Assembly (NCBI RefSeq): GCF_963662255.1
Contig: NC_085056.1
Coordinates: 12,763,857-12,827,856 of the forward strand
Direction of reading: 5' to 3'
DNA: 64,000 nt
Source of the DNA: Cinclus cinclus
Taxonomy: Eukaryota > Chordata > Aves > Passeriformes > Cinclidae
The position numbers were made by a program, and so were the translations under genes. Positions 1 to 11,740 of the stretch are shown here, in pieces. Numbering within the stretch: position 1 is the stretch's first letter; every line of letters starts with the position of its first letter. Under the pieces are notes generated by a model. It was not told where the DNA came from. It saw only the letters and a list, made by a program, of their open reading frames with translations, and did not search any database.

Positions 1-2000
1 TTATGGCATTTTTCATTTATTACTCATATACTGCTTTAATTGAGCATAAAGGAAAAGCTGCATTTTTTGTGCTTTGGTGTGAATAATTTAATTCCTATGT
101 CATGCGCATGTGCGTACTTTGCTATGGGATATGTTGTTATATTTTCTTAAAAAAATCAAGTTGGATTCTGAAAAAGCTTTCATTGCAATATTTGCACAGT
201 AAAGCTGTTAAGTATGTGAACTTCAGTATAGAAACTACTTGCTGAGTGTTTCTGATGGTGCTGTCAGGGACATGATACTACTGAGTCAGTCCAGTGGTTT
301 TAATTGCCCTTTCTCTGGTGAACTGTAAGCACTGTAGAAAGTAAAGAGGGAAGAATGCCTGCCTCTTCTATCGAACATTTGGAGGCCTGAACAATGGTTG
401 TGGATTTGCCATCAAGAAGTAATGGAGGTAGTGGAGATGCTCTCTCCCCACACCACTCCCCCTTTGCCCTGCTGGCCCACGTTCCCCTTTCCAGACCCTC
501 TTCCATATGAAGGGCATCATCTGCAAGACTTGGGCTCACCAACAAGGGATCAAGAAATTTCACCTTTACATCCCAAGGTCTGGGTCATTTTTTTGTTTCC
601 ATCTGCTTTCTGTGTAGGTTTTTGTATTTACATTTCTTAGAGAGTTTCTTTGTGTTAATAACCCTCTTCCTTCTCAGAGAGCAATAATCATTTTGTTCTC
701 TGCAATGCAATTTTACGATCAAGTACTTCTGATCTTTTCAAACTTAGCTCTATTTTATATGTGTATTGTCAAAGACCTCTTTATGCCCTTGGTGCTGTGG
801 TGCTTAAGGAGCCCTTTGTGCTTTGTGTGTGGCCATTTTGTTTGTACCTCAGCCTCTTTCTAACCTGATTTTGCCTCCTCTGCTCTTTGGTTGGGTGGAG
901 GGCAGCTTGTAATTGAAATTGTTAACACTCACTTGATGGGCTTACAGGGTCCCCCATAGATTCCAGATGACAATAGCTGTGATGTGGACACAGGTAGGTG
1001 TAATAGCAGATTTGAACCTATTAAGTTCTTGATCATATTTTTATTCTTGAAACTTTGCTGAAACTCTAAATCGCCTATTTAAAAAAAGTGGTTTTGCATT
1101 TAGTGTAGATGATACAAAACAGTTTATCATGCTGGAAAATGCCAATCTGAGTTTTACAATGCATTTAGTGACGAGATGTTTGAGTCTTATTGTGTGAAGC
1201 ACATAATAGAAGTCTGGGGGGAGCAGAAGAGGGATGAAGACACATTGGTCTTAGTAAGAACTGACCAAATCCACTTTATTCTTCATTTGTGGTGGAGTGT
1301 TTGGAGGACAGTAGGTCTATACTGGTATGACAGGGATCTGGATGAGTTCAAAGAACAAGCCACAGCCTTCAGGTCCTCTCTAAGCTCTGCCCAGGGTATC
1401 TGTAATCAGATCTTTTCTCTCAGGTTTCCTGAATGAGGCAAAGAGGGAGTTTTGTCACTGAAACACACAGCTAAGTACAGGTGATGGAGAGCTGTTGGGT
1501 GTGCAAATACAGTTTTACCAGTCGGACAGCTCCTTAGCCACGGCCCCCCAATGGCTCCACTGTACTTGTCATTCTCCTTGGAAGCTCATGGCTTTTTAAA
1601 GAAAAGACCAAAATGGTTTTAATGGTGCCAGAGAGATTGCAGTTTAAAGCCACATGATTAAAAATAAGTTTCTTTAAAGCCATGAATTCTGTTTATAAAA
1701 ATAGATGTTGAACATACGGTACAACATAAAAATCCATGTGGTCCTGCAAAAAAAAAAGGAAAAAAAAAGTAAAAAACACTTTAGCCTAAACCAGATGTGC
1801 GAAAGAGAGCTCCTAAACGTATTTTGTATTTTTTATTTGTGTGTATGTGGGAGATATTTTTGGTTCCTGCTAGGCTTCTTTGCAGCAAAGCCCCTTTCTA
1901 GAATTTACTTTCCTTTATTAGAGTTGCAGCTCGGCTTTGTGCGGGCCTCTGGGGGTTTTGGCCAGCCGTTGGCAATTTCTCTCAGACACCCAATTACCCC

Positions 2001-2008
2001 TGACGTCA
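2001..2008. promoter_or_regulatory. Perfect CRE palindrome TGACGTCA
   Basis: The full 8-bp cAMP response element TGACGTCA sits in a region that looks unlike the surrounding intron and lies upstream of the CpG island. CREB/ATF factors bind this sequence, preferentially when its CpG is unmethylated, as near CpG islands. An NF1-like pair of TTGGC half-sites lies about 35 bases upstream (about 1957-1975). Function is not shown by sequence alone. Confidence 0.45.
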
Positions 2009-2100
2009 ATGCCGTCTCTCCCATCTCCCTTGGGTGCCCGCATTTTTTCCTTTGTAACACTAATAGCTGACTAGCTAAGTGCCTGTTATTTCCTTGGCAG

Positions 2101-2161
2101 AAGATTTGATTGTGTTTTGGGCCGGATACTAAATCCAAAAACTATGTAAAAATGTCAATAG
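2101..2161 (+). other. Candidate 61-nt cassette exon (noncoding or poison)
   Basis: The segment is preceded by a good acceptor, GCCTGTTATTTCCTTGGCAG, with an AGCTGAC branch-point-like motif about 30 bases upstream. It is followed by the near-optimal donor AATAG|GTGAGT. All three plus-strand frames contain a stop (TGA, TAA or TAG), so inclusion would end the ZNF423 frame or place it in a 5' UTR. It lies about 200 bases before the CpG island. The pairing of two strong splice sites 61 bases apart could still be chance in 40 kb of intron. Confidence 0.3.
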
Positions 2162-2369
2162 GTGAGTGCACATTGATTTCGGTTAGTCACAGTGATATTT
2201 GAGCCCCTTTGGGGGCTCTGTCTGGGGAAGTATTTTACAAGAAAGATAATATAACAGAAAATTACTGGAGCTGCACAGGTCTCTGGCGGATTTCTTAGGG
2301 GCCTGCTAAGTTTCTGTAGAATCAACAAATGCTTTATTAATCTAAATTTGCGGTTTTGTTCCTGCCTCT

Positions 2370-2685
2370 CTTCAGTCGGCTCGGGCTCGCCGGAGGAGGC
2401 TCGGCGGGAGCGGGGCGGCCGGCGGCAGAGCCCGGCCCGGCCGGGGGGCGGCGGGGAGGCCGGGGGCGGCCGCGGGCCCCTCCCCGCCCGGCCGGGCTGC
2501 GGCGGCAGATAACGCGGGGGACGGAGGGGGTCCCTGCCAGCTGTGCGGGGCCGGCGCTGACTGGGAGCGGCTGATAAGAGCCCCGCGCGGCAGCGCCGCT
2601 CCGCCAGCGCGCTGCGGGGCCGCGGCTGGCAAAGAAAGTTAAACACAACTGGTCCGGGGGCGGCGGGGAGGGCTGCGCTGGAAGA
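2370..2685. promoter_or_regulatory. CpG island inside the ZNF423 intron; candidate internal promoter
   Basis: About 300 bases are extremely GC-rich and CpG-dense (runs of CGG, GGCGG and CCGGCCCGG) and stand out sharply from AT-rich flanks. WGATAR motifs occur inside and at the edge: AGATAA at 2507, TGATAAG at 2572 and AGATAA at 2683. A perfect CRE lies about 370 bases upstream. Intragenic CpG islands in vertebrates usually mark promoters or developmental regulatory elements, and mammalian ZNF423 has isoforms starting from internal promoters. Whether this island drives such an isoform is inference. The long minus-strand and plus-strand open frames across it are Arg/Pro/Ala-rich and simply reflect GC content. 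Confidence 0.6.
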
Positions 2686-4348
2686 TAATGGTAATTGATT
2701 GAATCAAAGTCGCAGAGCAGCCTTGTTTTTCCTCGCAATTAATTTTTTTTTTTTTCTTCTAATTTTCAGACCGAAGTATCCGAAGAGCTCAGGTTGCACC
2801 GAGCACATGCTGCACTAAAAGATAATAAGCACATGCCCTCTTCAGCTTTTTGGGGGAAATTCAGGCCAAGAAAAGGCACAATTAAAAAAACGCCTGCCCC
2901 CCCACCCCCACCCCCCCTTAAAGTTGTGAGCACACGGCTCCAGGCTCAGCAGAGCGTGCTCTTAAGGACAGGGAAAATCAATGGTTTTTTTCAGGTCTCC
3001 AGACTGTGTGCTTGCTGGCTACCAGTGACGAGCAGTCAATTTTGCCCACAAAGCCAGCAGATAGTGACACCAGAGAAGGGGATTGACAGGGGACTGAGTT
3101 GTGCGGTGTCCACACATTGGGCATTACTGCAACCCTTCTTTCTCTCCTGCTCCCCACCACAACGTCATATCACACAGCTCAGGATAGATGTAGAGGAAGA
3201 CAGAGATTGATGCCGTTTGTATTTTTGTATCAGTTGCTTTGAAGGTTTTGTTTAGCCGGTCTGGATTGTTTTCACTAGCAGCTTGCCAGCCAGAAATTTT
3301 TCTTCTCTTTTAAGAGGATTCCCCCCAATATAGCGTTCAGGAGTAGTAGTATAGTTGTGTGTTTTGAGTAAATAAAACCTCTCAGTCTTTGGCAATTGCA
3401 TCTGCAAGCAGTAAAATCTTATGTCAGCACAGCGTGTAGAGTGCAGGATACCTAATAGCTAGTAAACCATTTAAAAAAAGTCTTCTGCTTAATCAGATAT
3501 AGTGCTTAATGTATAGTGCTTGTATCTTGCCCAGCACATAATTAGTATTGAGAGTGGAAAAGCCTTTCCTCTGGACCATGGCACCACAGACCTAAAGTGG
3601 CATTTTTTTTCACACATTAGAGTTTTCTTTCTTTAGTGGAGGACATTTCTTTGCTTGTTTTAAAAATCATTCTTTGAGACTTAACAGACTGTATTAACGT
3701 ATTGTGTATCTTAAATGAACCTTGCAAGCTCTAACAGTGTATTCTTCTTCCTGTATAGGCACTGTTTAGGGTGGGCAGGCAAGCAGTATTGTTGTGTCAG
3801 AGAGATTAAATGTTTGCCAGGGAAAAAAAACAAACCCAACCCTAACCTGGGAATTAAAATTAACCAGCCCACTTTTGCAGTGATTTTGTTGGATCCCATC
3901 CTGGAACAAGTGTATGTATGGATGTGCTAGGAAAATGAATGGGCCTTATTGAGGTAAGACACTGTGGTTTATCTAATCATGAAGAAGTTGAGATTTTTAC
4001 TAGAGCTCTGTCATGTTTTCTTCAGAATGGCAACCGAAGATTTCTTTATGTGTGGGCCAGATTCATGGGATTTCTTCCCAACTAGTGAAAGCGTGGAACA
4101 TTTTCTGTGTGTTTGGGCAGGAGCAGGGTATCCTGATATCCTATCAAACAGACTAATAGGTCTCTTCTGCTGAAAGAGCTGGTAATCTGCCTTGTCATGA
4201 CCACTGGTTATGAAAGGGACAAGTCAGCTGTGAAGAAAGAGGACTTTCTTGAAGGAACCATGTAAAAACTTTGGCCTAATGCCAACATAACCATTGCTGA
4301 TCAACCCTGGCAGGGACGTGGCTCAGATTAGAGACTCCTTGTGTGGAA

Positions 4349-4378
4349 AAAAAAAGGGGGTTTTTTTCCCCTTTTTTT
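4349..4378. repeat. Homopolymer hairpin A7G4 / C4T7
   Basis: An 11-bp perfect inverted repeat: A7G4 at 4349-4359 pairs with C4T7 at 4368-4378, with a G plus T7 loop. It lies in an A/G/T/C homopolymer block. It may have arisen from inverted duplication of a poly-A tract; no gene is associated with it. Confidence 0.6.
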
Positions 4379-4779
4379 CTTACAGGCTTGAGAGCCTACT
4401 GGGTTAGTGCTGCTGACCTCCCCTCTTTGATGTTTCAGGTTCCAGTATAATTAAAGTCACAACTGTAATGTGGTCTTGTCTCTTTAGCCACTGTGGTATG
4501 ACAGGCAGGTGACACTGTCCTTCTCTATGTTAAATACAGCTGGTGAACTGCTCCCAGGCAGTCAGATGTTTTAGACTCGAGCAGTGCTTGGTAGCACCCC
4601 TTTCATCCTCCTCCAGGCCTGGCCAGTGTACTCAGCCCGTTGGTCTCAGAAGTGCTGACAGCAATGTGGAAAACAGGTGCCAAAGCAAAAGTACTGTGAG
4701 GTCATTTGGATAGATAAAAGTGAGCAAAATTCATGGAGATAAGGTGCACCCACTCAGCACCTGCCCACCTCTGTGCTCC

Positions 4780-5400
4780 TCTGTGCTAAGGCACACTGCT
4801 GCCAGCGGGGCTGCTGCCAGGCTGTGCTGGCATCGAGCACTCTCCGGGCTGAGCCACCAGCCCTGCCTGGGAGGGGCGTGGGCAAAGGACAAAACCGGCT
4901 TCTGCTGGAAAGATTTAAAAAATTACCCTGTGCTAAGATGCAGTGCTGAGTTTTGGGGTGTGAGCCAGTCTCTAGGGCACTGGCAGTCACAGGCAGCTGG
5001 AGGAGCTGGCCTCTCATGAACCAGCTCCTGAAATTAAAAGGGGGCAGGTTTTAACTTAAAACCGAAACAAAGAGCAGGGCTGGCTGTGCTCTCCCAGGCC
5101 GAGGCGCGTTGGTGGCTGTAGGTTTTCCTGTGCTGTGTCACCTCCAGCGGGGGTGCCGGGCGTGTGAGGCGCAGGCACAGCAGATCCGCCGCAGCAGGAC
5201 GGACACGCTGCGCTCCCCGTGCTGAGGTGGGACCTGTTCTCCTGCCCCACACGCTCCTCTGGGGTGCAGAGGGGCTAGGGGCTGCGCTGGGTGGGCAGGG
5301 GGTGGTGAAGGGGAACGCGAGGCAGGGGTCAGTGGAGGCACTAGTGGGAAGCAGGTGGCTGGCACTGTGCTGGGGACACAGCGGCCGGTACCTCTGAGGA
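4780..5400. other. GC-rich intronic block
   Basis: This is a GC-rich stretch with a CpG-bearing core at about 5155-5225 (GCCGGGCGTG, CCGCCGCAGC). Overlapping open frames on both strands are compositional. I see no splice-bounded exon or known protein domain. It may be a weak CpG island or a GC-rich microchromosome-like segment of the kind common in birds. Confidence 0.35.
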
Positions 5401-8289
5401 CAGAGGGAAGGAGGGTGTGGGACAGCCTGCAAATACCAGAGGGAGTTAAGATACCTTAAAGACACCTTCTCAGTAGTTCTCTGGGAAACAGACTTGTGTG
5501 CTTGTTTTGCCACATCCTAGCTTCTAAATGTACAGTGGGACATAAAGGATGCAAGGGGAACAGCTGGGTGAATTTTCAAAGCAGTGAAGGTAGGAGAGTA
5601 GTAACAGGGTAGCAGCTGCTTGGGAGGTGGCAGTGAGAGGAAATACCAGCATGGAGGAGAGCAGAAAGGGGAAGAATGAAGAGGGAAGCATCACCAAAAT
5701 AATTTCTAACCCTCTGTTAACAATTTGGGGCATTTGTGAGTGAAACAACTCCTGCTTTTCCTGGAGCATTTCCTTTTCCCTACATTTGTACAGGCCTGTG
5801 TGGCCTTGCAGCCCAGGTCTTTCTTTATTCCTGGGTGTTGCCAAACTATTGCCAAAATATCACTAAGGTATTAGCATGGTTTTCAGGTGACTGCTCTGAC
5901 AATGGGGTTGTTCTTGCCATATAATTCACAGAGCTTCACTCAAGTCACAGCCAGAACGCTACACCTGCCCTGGAGAATAAGGAGGAAATTCACCAGGTTA
6001 TTTTAAGTTGATTCTGTGAAAGCGTGCAGGAATATATCCAAGTTAAACTCAAAGGGAAATGATCAGATTGGCAGCAGATTTCATCAGGTTTATAGTTGCA
6101 TTAGTAATCTCACATGAATCTTTAAAAATGTTTTAGAATTGAAAAACTTAAAGGTTTTGAGAAAACTTTTCACACAAAAATGACCATTACGACTGTGTAT
6201 CTCATACAGGACAAATAGGCAAGTTTGGTAAGGCATCAGTTATTTTATGTTGAGATAGCCATGTGACCATAAGCTCTGGAGCAGTGTGAATAGCCAGTAA
6301 GAAGCATCAGAGTTCTGCTTTGTCTTTTAGTCGTATGCAAGTGTGCAGGAGACTTGTGAAATTGTTCTTTCAGCTGTGGTAGTGCCAGGTTTAAGGAGTG
6401 TTAGCTGAGCAATAGTGCCTTTCTGAAGTACAGAATCTTTAACTTTCCCCCCCCAGTCTTCGAATGTGTGTTAAATTAATCTAGGTTTTCTTGTAATTTT
6501 GACAGTTGTTTTTTTTTTTTTCTAGACCTTCAGTGGGCAGCAGTCTCTCCATTGCCATGCATTGATGCACTCTTTTGTATTGCTTTTATAGCCCCCCATT
6601 GTCCCTGGTCTTGTATTCACAGAGCTGGTAGACAAAGCAGTTGGCAAGGCAAGTGAATTACTTCAGGAAGGGATAAACTTATATGCTCTGACCATGGAGA
6701 TGACAGAAATGTAGAAAGGATGGATAGAGGGTAAGCAAGGTCTTAAAATCGGGGAAAGCTGGTGGATTGTGTTCCAGAGGAAGGTTAGAGTAACAGGACT
6801 GGAAATGGGGGCAGAGGATGTGAGTCAGGGTGGGAACTGCCAAGAGGAAGATGAGAAATATAAAAAAAACATAGGCAGAGAAGAAGGGGGATAGACTGGC
6901 AAAAGGTAGAGTGCATTTGGAAGCAGCAGCTAGGAAGTGAAACACACAGGCTAAGATAGTTGACTCAGAAGAAGAGGTGGGAAGTGTAAGATGAAATGAA
7001 CAACTTCAGCAAAGGATAATATCTTTCACTCTTAAGAAAGTCTGAAACATAGTAGAAGGAAGAAATGCATCTACTTGATTTTTCTTTCCTGTTCTTTTGG
7101 CCAGGCAGTTCTGCTTTCTTTTCCAGTGTTGACAGCTGTCTCATGATTTCCCTGAGACATTGTCATAGAAAAAAACACAGAAAGTAAATGTCCTGCTTCT
7201 AGGAAGCATGGTCAGGTAGTATCTTCTCTACCCAGTGAGAGATGGGCTTCCAGTATTGGAGAAATTAGAGAAATTTTTTGGTAAAGTGTTCTCAAAAAAA
7301 ATTGAAAATGTTTGGTGAATTTCTTCTGGTAGCACAAAAAAAAAAAAAGACTTTGAGAAATTTTCTATAGAGAGTTTATATATCCTTTCCAAACTAAATT
7401 ACTGTGTGATTGAACCTTCTGAGAAAAAGAAAATGTGAAGTTTGAGTTTTGTTTCTGGTGCAGATTGAAAAGGCTTAATGAGTAGTGGTCTGTTCTAGCA
7501 AAGTTAGATGAGAACCAGGTGATTAATTTTCACAGGCAAAATAAGAATTCACAATCTCAACAGCAAATGTTGCTTGAGTTCCTGGGTAAATTAAATTACC
7601 TCTGCAAGATGCCCTTTCCTCGGGTTAGAGTCAGTGACCACTTTAGGATGCCCCTCCCTTTGTAAGAATACCCATGGGTTTCCAGAAAGTGAGACAGGAA
7701 AAGGCACACATGCTCCTAGTGAAGGCAGCTTGAGCTCATTACTCTGATTTTTAGATATGCTGGCATTGTCTCAACAGCCTGCATTCACATTTATGGCCTT
7801 TCCAGACTACTTATCTAGGAGAGAATGTGTGCTCAGCCTGCTCCACCTATGTCTGAGCTTGAGCTCAGGGCCCAACAAAGCACACCATGGCTTGGGCAGC
7901 ACCAGCATTGGACTCTCAAAGATGCAAACGCAAGACACAAAGTGGAGGTAGCTCTCCATGCAGATCTTTAGCTTCTGGCAGTCCTGTTGGTGATCCCACT
8001 GTCTCCCAAGGTTGTCTGAATAAATGAATCAAAAATAATTGAACTTTTACTAAATTATTCCCTCCCATGAATGAACATGTAAGTATTTTTCTAATGACAA
8101 AAAAGAAAGTTAGTCTTATTCTGTACCATCCTTATTAGTTGGCACTCCAGTTAATTTCTTAGTGTTAATTCATCTTGGAGTGTTTCGGAAGATTTCTCAG
8201 CATTGACCAGTACATTTTGTGGGATAGTCTATGGAAAGGACAGAATATTTGCTGAAGAGCCTTTACTGTATTTTCCCATTAGAGTTCTC

Positions 8290-8995
8290 TACTCAGTGCT
8301 GAGGTTTCAAGAGGCTTTGAGTGAGCTGGTGGAGCTTCCTTTTGAACCCATCATGGATTTTTCTTTGTATTTTATTTCCTTTAAAAATGATTCCCTTCCT
8401 TGTGGCAACCACCTTTTGCCAAATGAGCAAGGCACTCCAGTTCTTCCCATCTTTTGCCCCATTTACCACCTTCCAGAAAGATTGCAGTGGCTGTATGACC
8501 ACATCTCAGATTTTCCCTGGAGGGATCTCTGATTTCTTTTCAGTCAGTTAATTTAATTGACCATGTGTATTTCCCTAGCCCTTGTGGCTCCCTGAGTACA
8601 GCTATTCGTCAGAAGCTGGATCTTAGGCATCCTTTTCATGTTTTACCTGGAGAATTTCTTAAACCATCTCATCTGTTCTTGGCATTTGGGGCTAAGCCCA
8701 AAAGGGAAGCTCTCTCAATCAAAAGGCTATCTAAATGGATAATGTGATACTTTGAGACCTGTAACAAGGAGGCAAATGTCCCAGTCCCACTGCTGCCATG
8801 CTGATCCCAGCAGAACCACCGTAGCTTTGAAGGCTTCTTTGGGCAGGGTTCCCAACGTGGATGTTTGCAAGACAGCTAACTGGAACTTGGTACACACGTA
8901 CCTAGCATACTGCTTAGATGTAGAGCCTAGGCATGATGCCCACTTTGGAAAGCAGCTTTGTAGTCTATATCTGCTTAATTTAGTCTTCAGCTAGC
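8290..8995 (+). pseudogene. Decayed tyrosine-recombinase of a DIRS-like retroelement
   Basis: Three collinear peptide segments in order resemble the tyrosine recombinase (integrase) of DIRS-type retrotransposons. The first, at about 8314-8412, has a LPFEP...SLYFISFK block like the N-terminal core. The second, at about 8673-8738, has LFLAFGAKPK...LSKWI, like the strongly conserved LF..fg...SrWI block. The third, at about 8812-8958, has an Arg (codon at 8812), then VPNVDVCKTANW, HTYLAYCLDV and a HDAHFGKQL tail, like the CxAxW...TFxxxYxLDV block that holds the catalytic Tyr (here codon 8908). The first and third are in one frame and the second is in another, with stops between, so the gene is broken by at least two shifts. 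I did not see a reverse transcriptase or terminal repeats. Alternatives are another tyrosine-recombinase element (Ngaro or Crypton type). The protein resemblance is judged by eye. Confidence 0.5.
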
Positions 8996-9565
8996 CTCCT
9001 GAGAATGGCTGTTCACCGTGTGTTAGTGTCCAAGAGCAGGAAGCGATGGAGGCAACTTTCATCAGAAAGAAGATGAAGTAACTTGGCACTCCTTGGAGTT
9101 TGGAGGCTAAATTGCCTCTTAAAAGATCATCCTCACTGCTTGTCTAAGGAGTTTCCAAGCTGTAAATAGGATGGGAAAAAGGATACCTTTGTATCCTGTG
9201 TTCCCCTTTTCTAGATGTTGTCTTGGTGACATGAGCTTTCTTCTTCGAAGTCTATAAAATTCTGTTTGAATGTTTTTCATGCTCTAGTTTGGCATACCGC
9301 ATAAACCCAAGCAAACTGACCTGAGACAGGAATACATTTTCCTCTTCAGTGACTTCTGTCTGTGTCCACTGCTAGCATCTATATTAGCAAATACAATTTC
9401 TTGGGAACATCCCAGAGCTTCCCTTTTCCAAAATGTTTCTAATAGTGCAAAGTGCTGTTATTTCCTAGAAAGTTTGGTCAGCTTCTTCCACATCAATTTT
9501 TGAATCCCTGTTCGATTACTTCCTTGTGACATGTTTTATTCTGTCTTTTTAAAAATAAACATTCA

Positions 9566-9623
9566 GGGGTTGGACTAGGTATCTCCAGAGGTCCCTCCCA
9601 ACCCTGACTATTCTGTGATTCCA
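9566..9623 (+). mobile_element. CR1 LINE 3'-end fragment
   Basis: The segment begins GGGGTTGGACTAGGTATCTC, continues with AGAGGTCCCTCCCAACCCTG, and closes with TTCTGTGATTCCATT. This is the standard 3' tail of the avian CR1 non-LTR retrotransposon in sense orientation. Only about 58 bases remain, which fits the extreme 5' truncation usual for CR1. It is one of the marks that the genome is a bird's or a near relative's. Confidence 0.85.
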
Positions 9624-10849
9624 TTAAATATAAATCAGGAGTAATTAGAGAGAAATGCACCACATTTGAAATATAAATAGAAGGAAGTAAATGGCATGAT
9701 ATGTCACTATAGTCAATGGTCAAATATCTGAATTTTAGTCTTGAGGGCTAGGTTAAATAAAATAATATAATTTTAAATAACTTGACATTCCCTTAATGAT
9801 CCATGAAAGGTAAATCTGAACATTTGACTTCATTCCAATAATACAGCTAGTTTAAATTTTTATTGTTTTTAAGCCCACAGCCAGCAGGCTGGAGTAAGTT
9901 ATTTGCTGTGTTTTTTGAAGTCCATTTCGAAATATTAGCCATAACTGTCTGCTGTGTATAAAAAAAAGGGGGGGGTGGTGGTGTATGTTTGAAGTTTAAT
10001 CATGCTTCTACTTATGCTCAGTCCCAGAGCAATCCTTTTTTCTGCTGCTGAGCTCAAACAGCTAGTAGCCAGGTTTGATCTGCTGCCCCATGGAGCAGTG
10101 CCCTATGTGAATTTGAAGTTTTCTCAACCCGGGAGGCCGGCAAATAAAGACTAGCCTCAGGTAGCCAGAACTCTCCTTCCCAAAGCAGCTCCCGGGGCGC
10201 TGCCTGGAGCAGTCCTCCTGAAATTGTTTCAGGCGATTGCTACAGACTATCTCTACTACTGCCCCTCTTACCCCTCCTTCCCTCTCCTCCTCCTGGCATA
10301 AAGGGAGGAGTTTTGGAGTCTAGGAGTCCTATTTGACTTTAATAAAATGAAGAAAAAAATTTTAAAAAATAAAAAGCAGAGCAGTTTGTAGGGAACTGGC
10401 ACAGACTGTGGAAACAGGAGCCACAGCAAGACAAAACCCAGTGGCCTTCAAAACTTTTTTCCCTTCTTTCTCACCACATGACTTGGAGGATGTGGACAGT
10501 AATTAAAGGACCCCCTAGCTCTTCATTTTCTGTGCCTGGTCCTTTGATCTGGTTCGTGTCGGGTAGCTATTTTCATTGTTCCTGTCTTTTCTTTTATTCT
10601 CACCCAGCCCCTTTGATGTGAGCAATGATGATCTTTAATTCCAAAATAGGAGATGGGCAGGATAGCAGTACTGGCCTTATATAATGCATCTTTCACATCT
10701 TATTTTTAAACTTGAGCATAATAGGTGTAAGTCAGAGCCTGGGGAGCATTAACCCTTTCCATGCACTGCTGAGGAGGTTAAGAGCCTATTGCTTTTGGTA
10801 ACGGCAGTCAGGTTAACCTTCTGTAGATGCCTACAGATGCATTTGTGAA

Positions 10850-10884
<35 letters not shown>
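10850..10884. repeat. (ATT)n microsatellite
   Basis: About eleven tandem ATT units follow GTGA and end in ATTAATTTATTT. This is a simple trinucleotide tract in intron with no other function visible. Confidence 0.95.
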
Positions 10885-10886
<2 letters not shown>

Positions 10887-11279
10887 TTATTTTCCTGAAG
10901 ATATGATGGATCTCAAAATATAATCTGGAGGGAGTTTGTCCTAATTGTTCCCATGTGGGAAAGATGTGCTGAGAAAGAACAGTAAAGCTAATGCAGTTAT
11001 TCTGACTGGCTTCACTTGGCAGCACAGTGGGAGTGAAGCGTACTGTTTATTAGTGTATGTTAATAAACTATAAGGGACAAGCTGCAGGTGGCGGTTTATG
11101 AACTGTTAGCTCAGGTAAGATAGATGACAATATGGAGGTTATTAGTAACATTAGCAGCAGAGAGGGGCTGGAGGTCCTTAACGTTGCCTTGAAATCACAG
11201 AAGCCCGGTATGTCTCTGTGTGCTGCCTCTTCCTCATGGGACGCACAAACCAAGCAGCTGCACTCCAGCCAGGGTGGGT

Positions 11280-11740
11280 GGCACTGGGGCTGGAGCCCCA
11301 TCAGATGTGGCATGTGCAGGAACCCCTCTGCCAGCCACCTGGGGAGGACACTGCTCTGCCAGGCTGCGTGGGGAGGCACGGGTGACACCCCCGTGCCGTG
11401 CTTTGGAGGGTGGCACGGGTGACACCCCCGTGCCGTGCTTTGGAGGTGGCACGGGTGACACCCCCGTGCCGTGCTTTGGCGGGTGACAGCCGTGTGCAGG
11501 GCAGCACAATGGCGCAGTGTCCCTGCAGTGGGGGAGCCCCCCGTGCGCGCTGCCGCAGCCCCAGGGAGGCAGGTGGTGCTGGCGGAGCCCTGCCCGGGGT
11601 GTCCCCGGGGAACTCCGCATTACCGCGGTCCCCATCTGCCTCGGCGGCACCTCCTCCCTCCGGGCCCCAGCAACAATGGCTCTGCTGCTGCTGCTGTGCC
11701 CTGCCCGAGCCGGCCCGGTGACATTTGCAGGATTCAGCCG
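11280..11740. other. GC-rich block with CpGs, flanking a minisatellite
   Basis: GC-rich DNA with scattered CpG, a (CTG)5 run near 11680-11695 and the tandem hairpin repeat at 11375-11482. The following 11710-11800 (CAGGATTCAGCCGTCACAGC onward) returns to AT-rich sequence and may be conserved. Overlapping frames of 86-176 codons in several phases arise because the 36/37-bp repeat lacks stops; none has splice context. Confidence 0.5.
11375..11482. repeat. Three-copy 36-37 bp minisatellite with internal palindrome
   Basis: Copies start at 11375, 11412 and 11448, and the last one changes after GTGCTTTGG. Each copy carries an 8-bp inverted repeat, arm GGCACGGG and arm CCCGTGCC around a 7-base loop, so each unit can form a hairpin. 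The copies are nearly identical, which implies recent tandem duplication. A related TGACACCCCCGTGCC core is shared by all copies. Confidence 0.9.

Noticed and set aside
2155..2738. Overlapping Arg/Pro/Ala-rich frames on both strands over the CpG island.
   Set aside because: Frames in several phases overlap and mirror GC content. No domain, splice junction or recognisable protein supports them.
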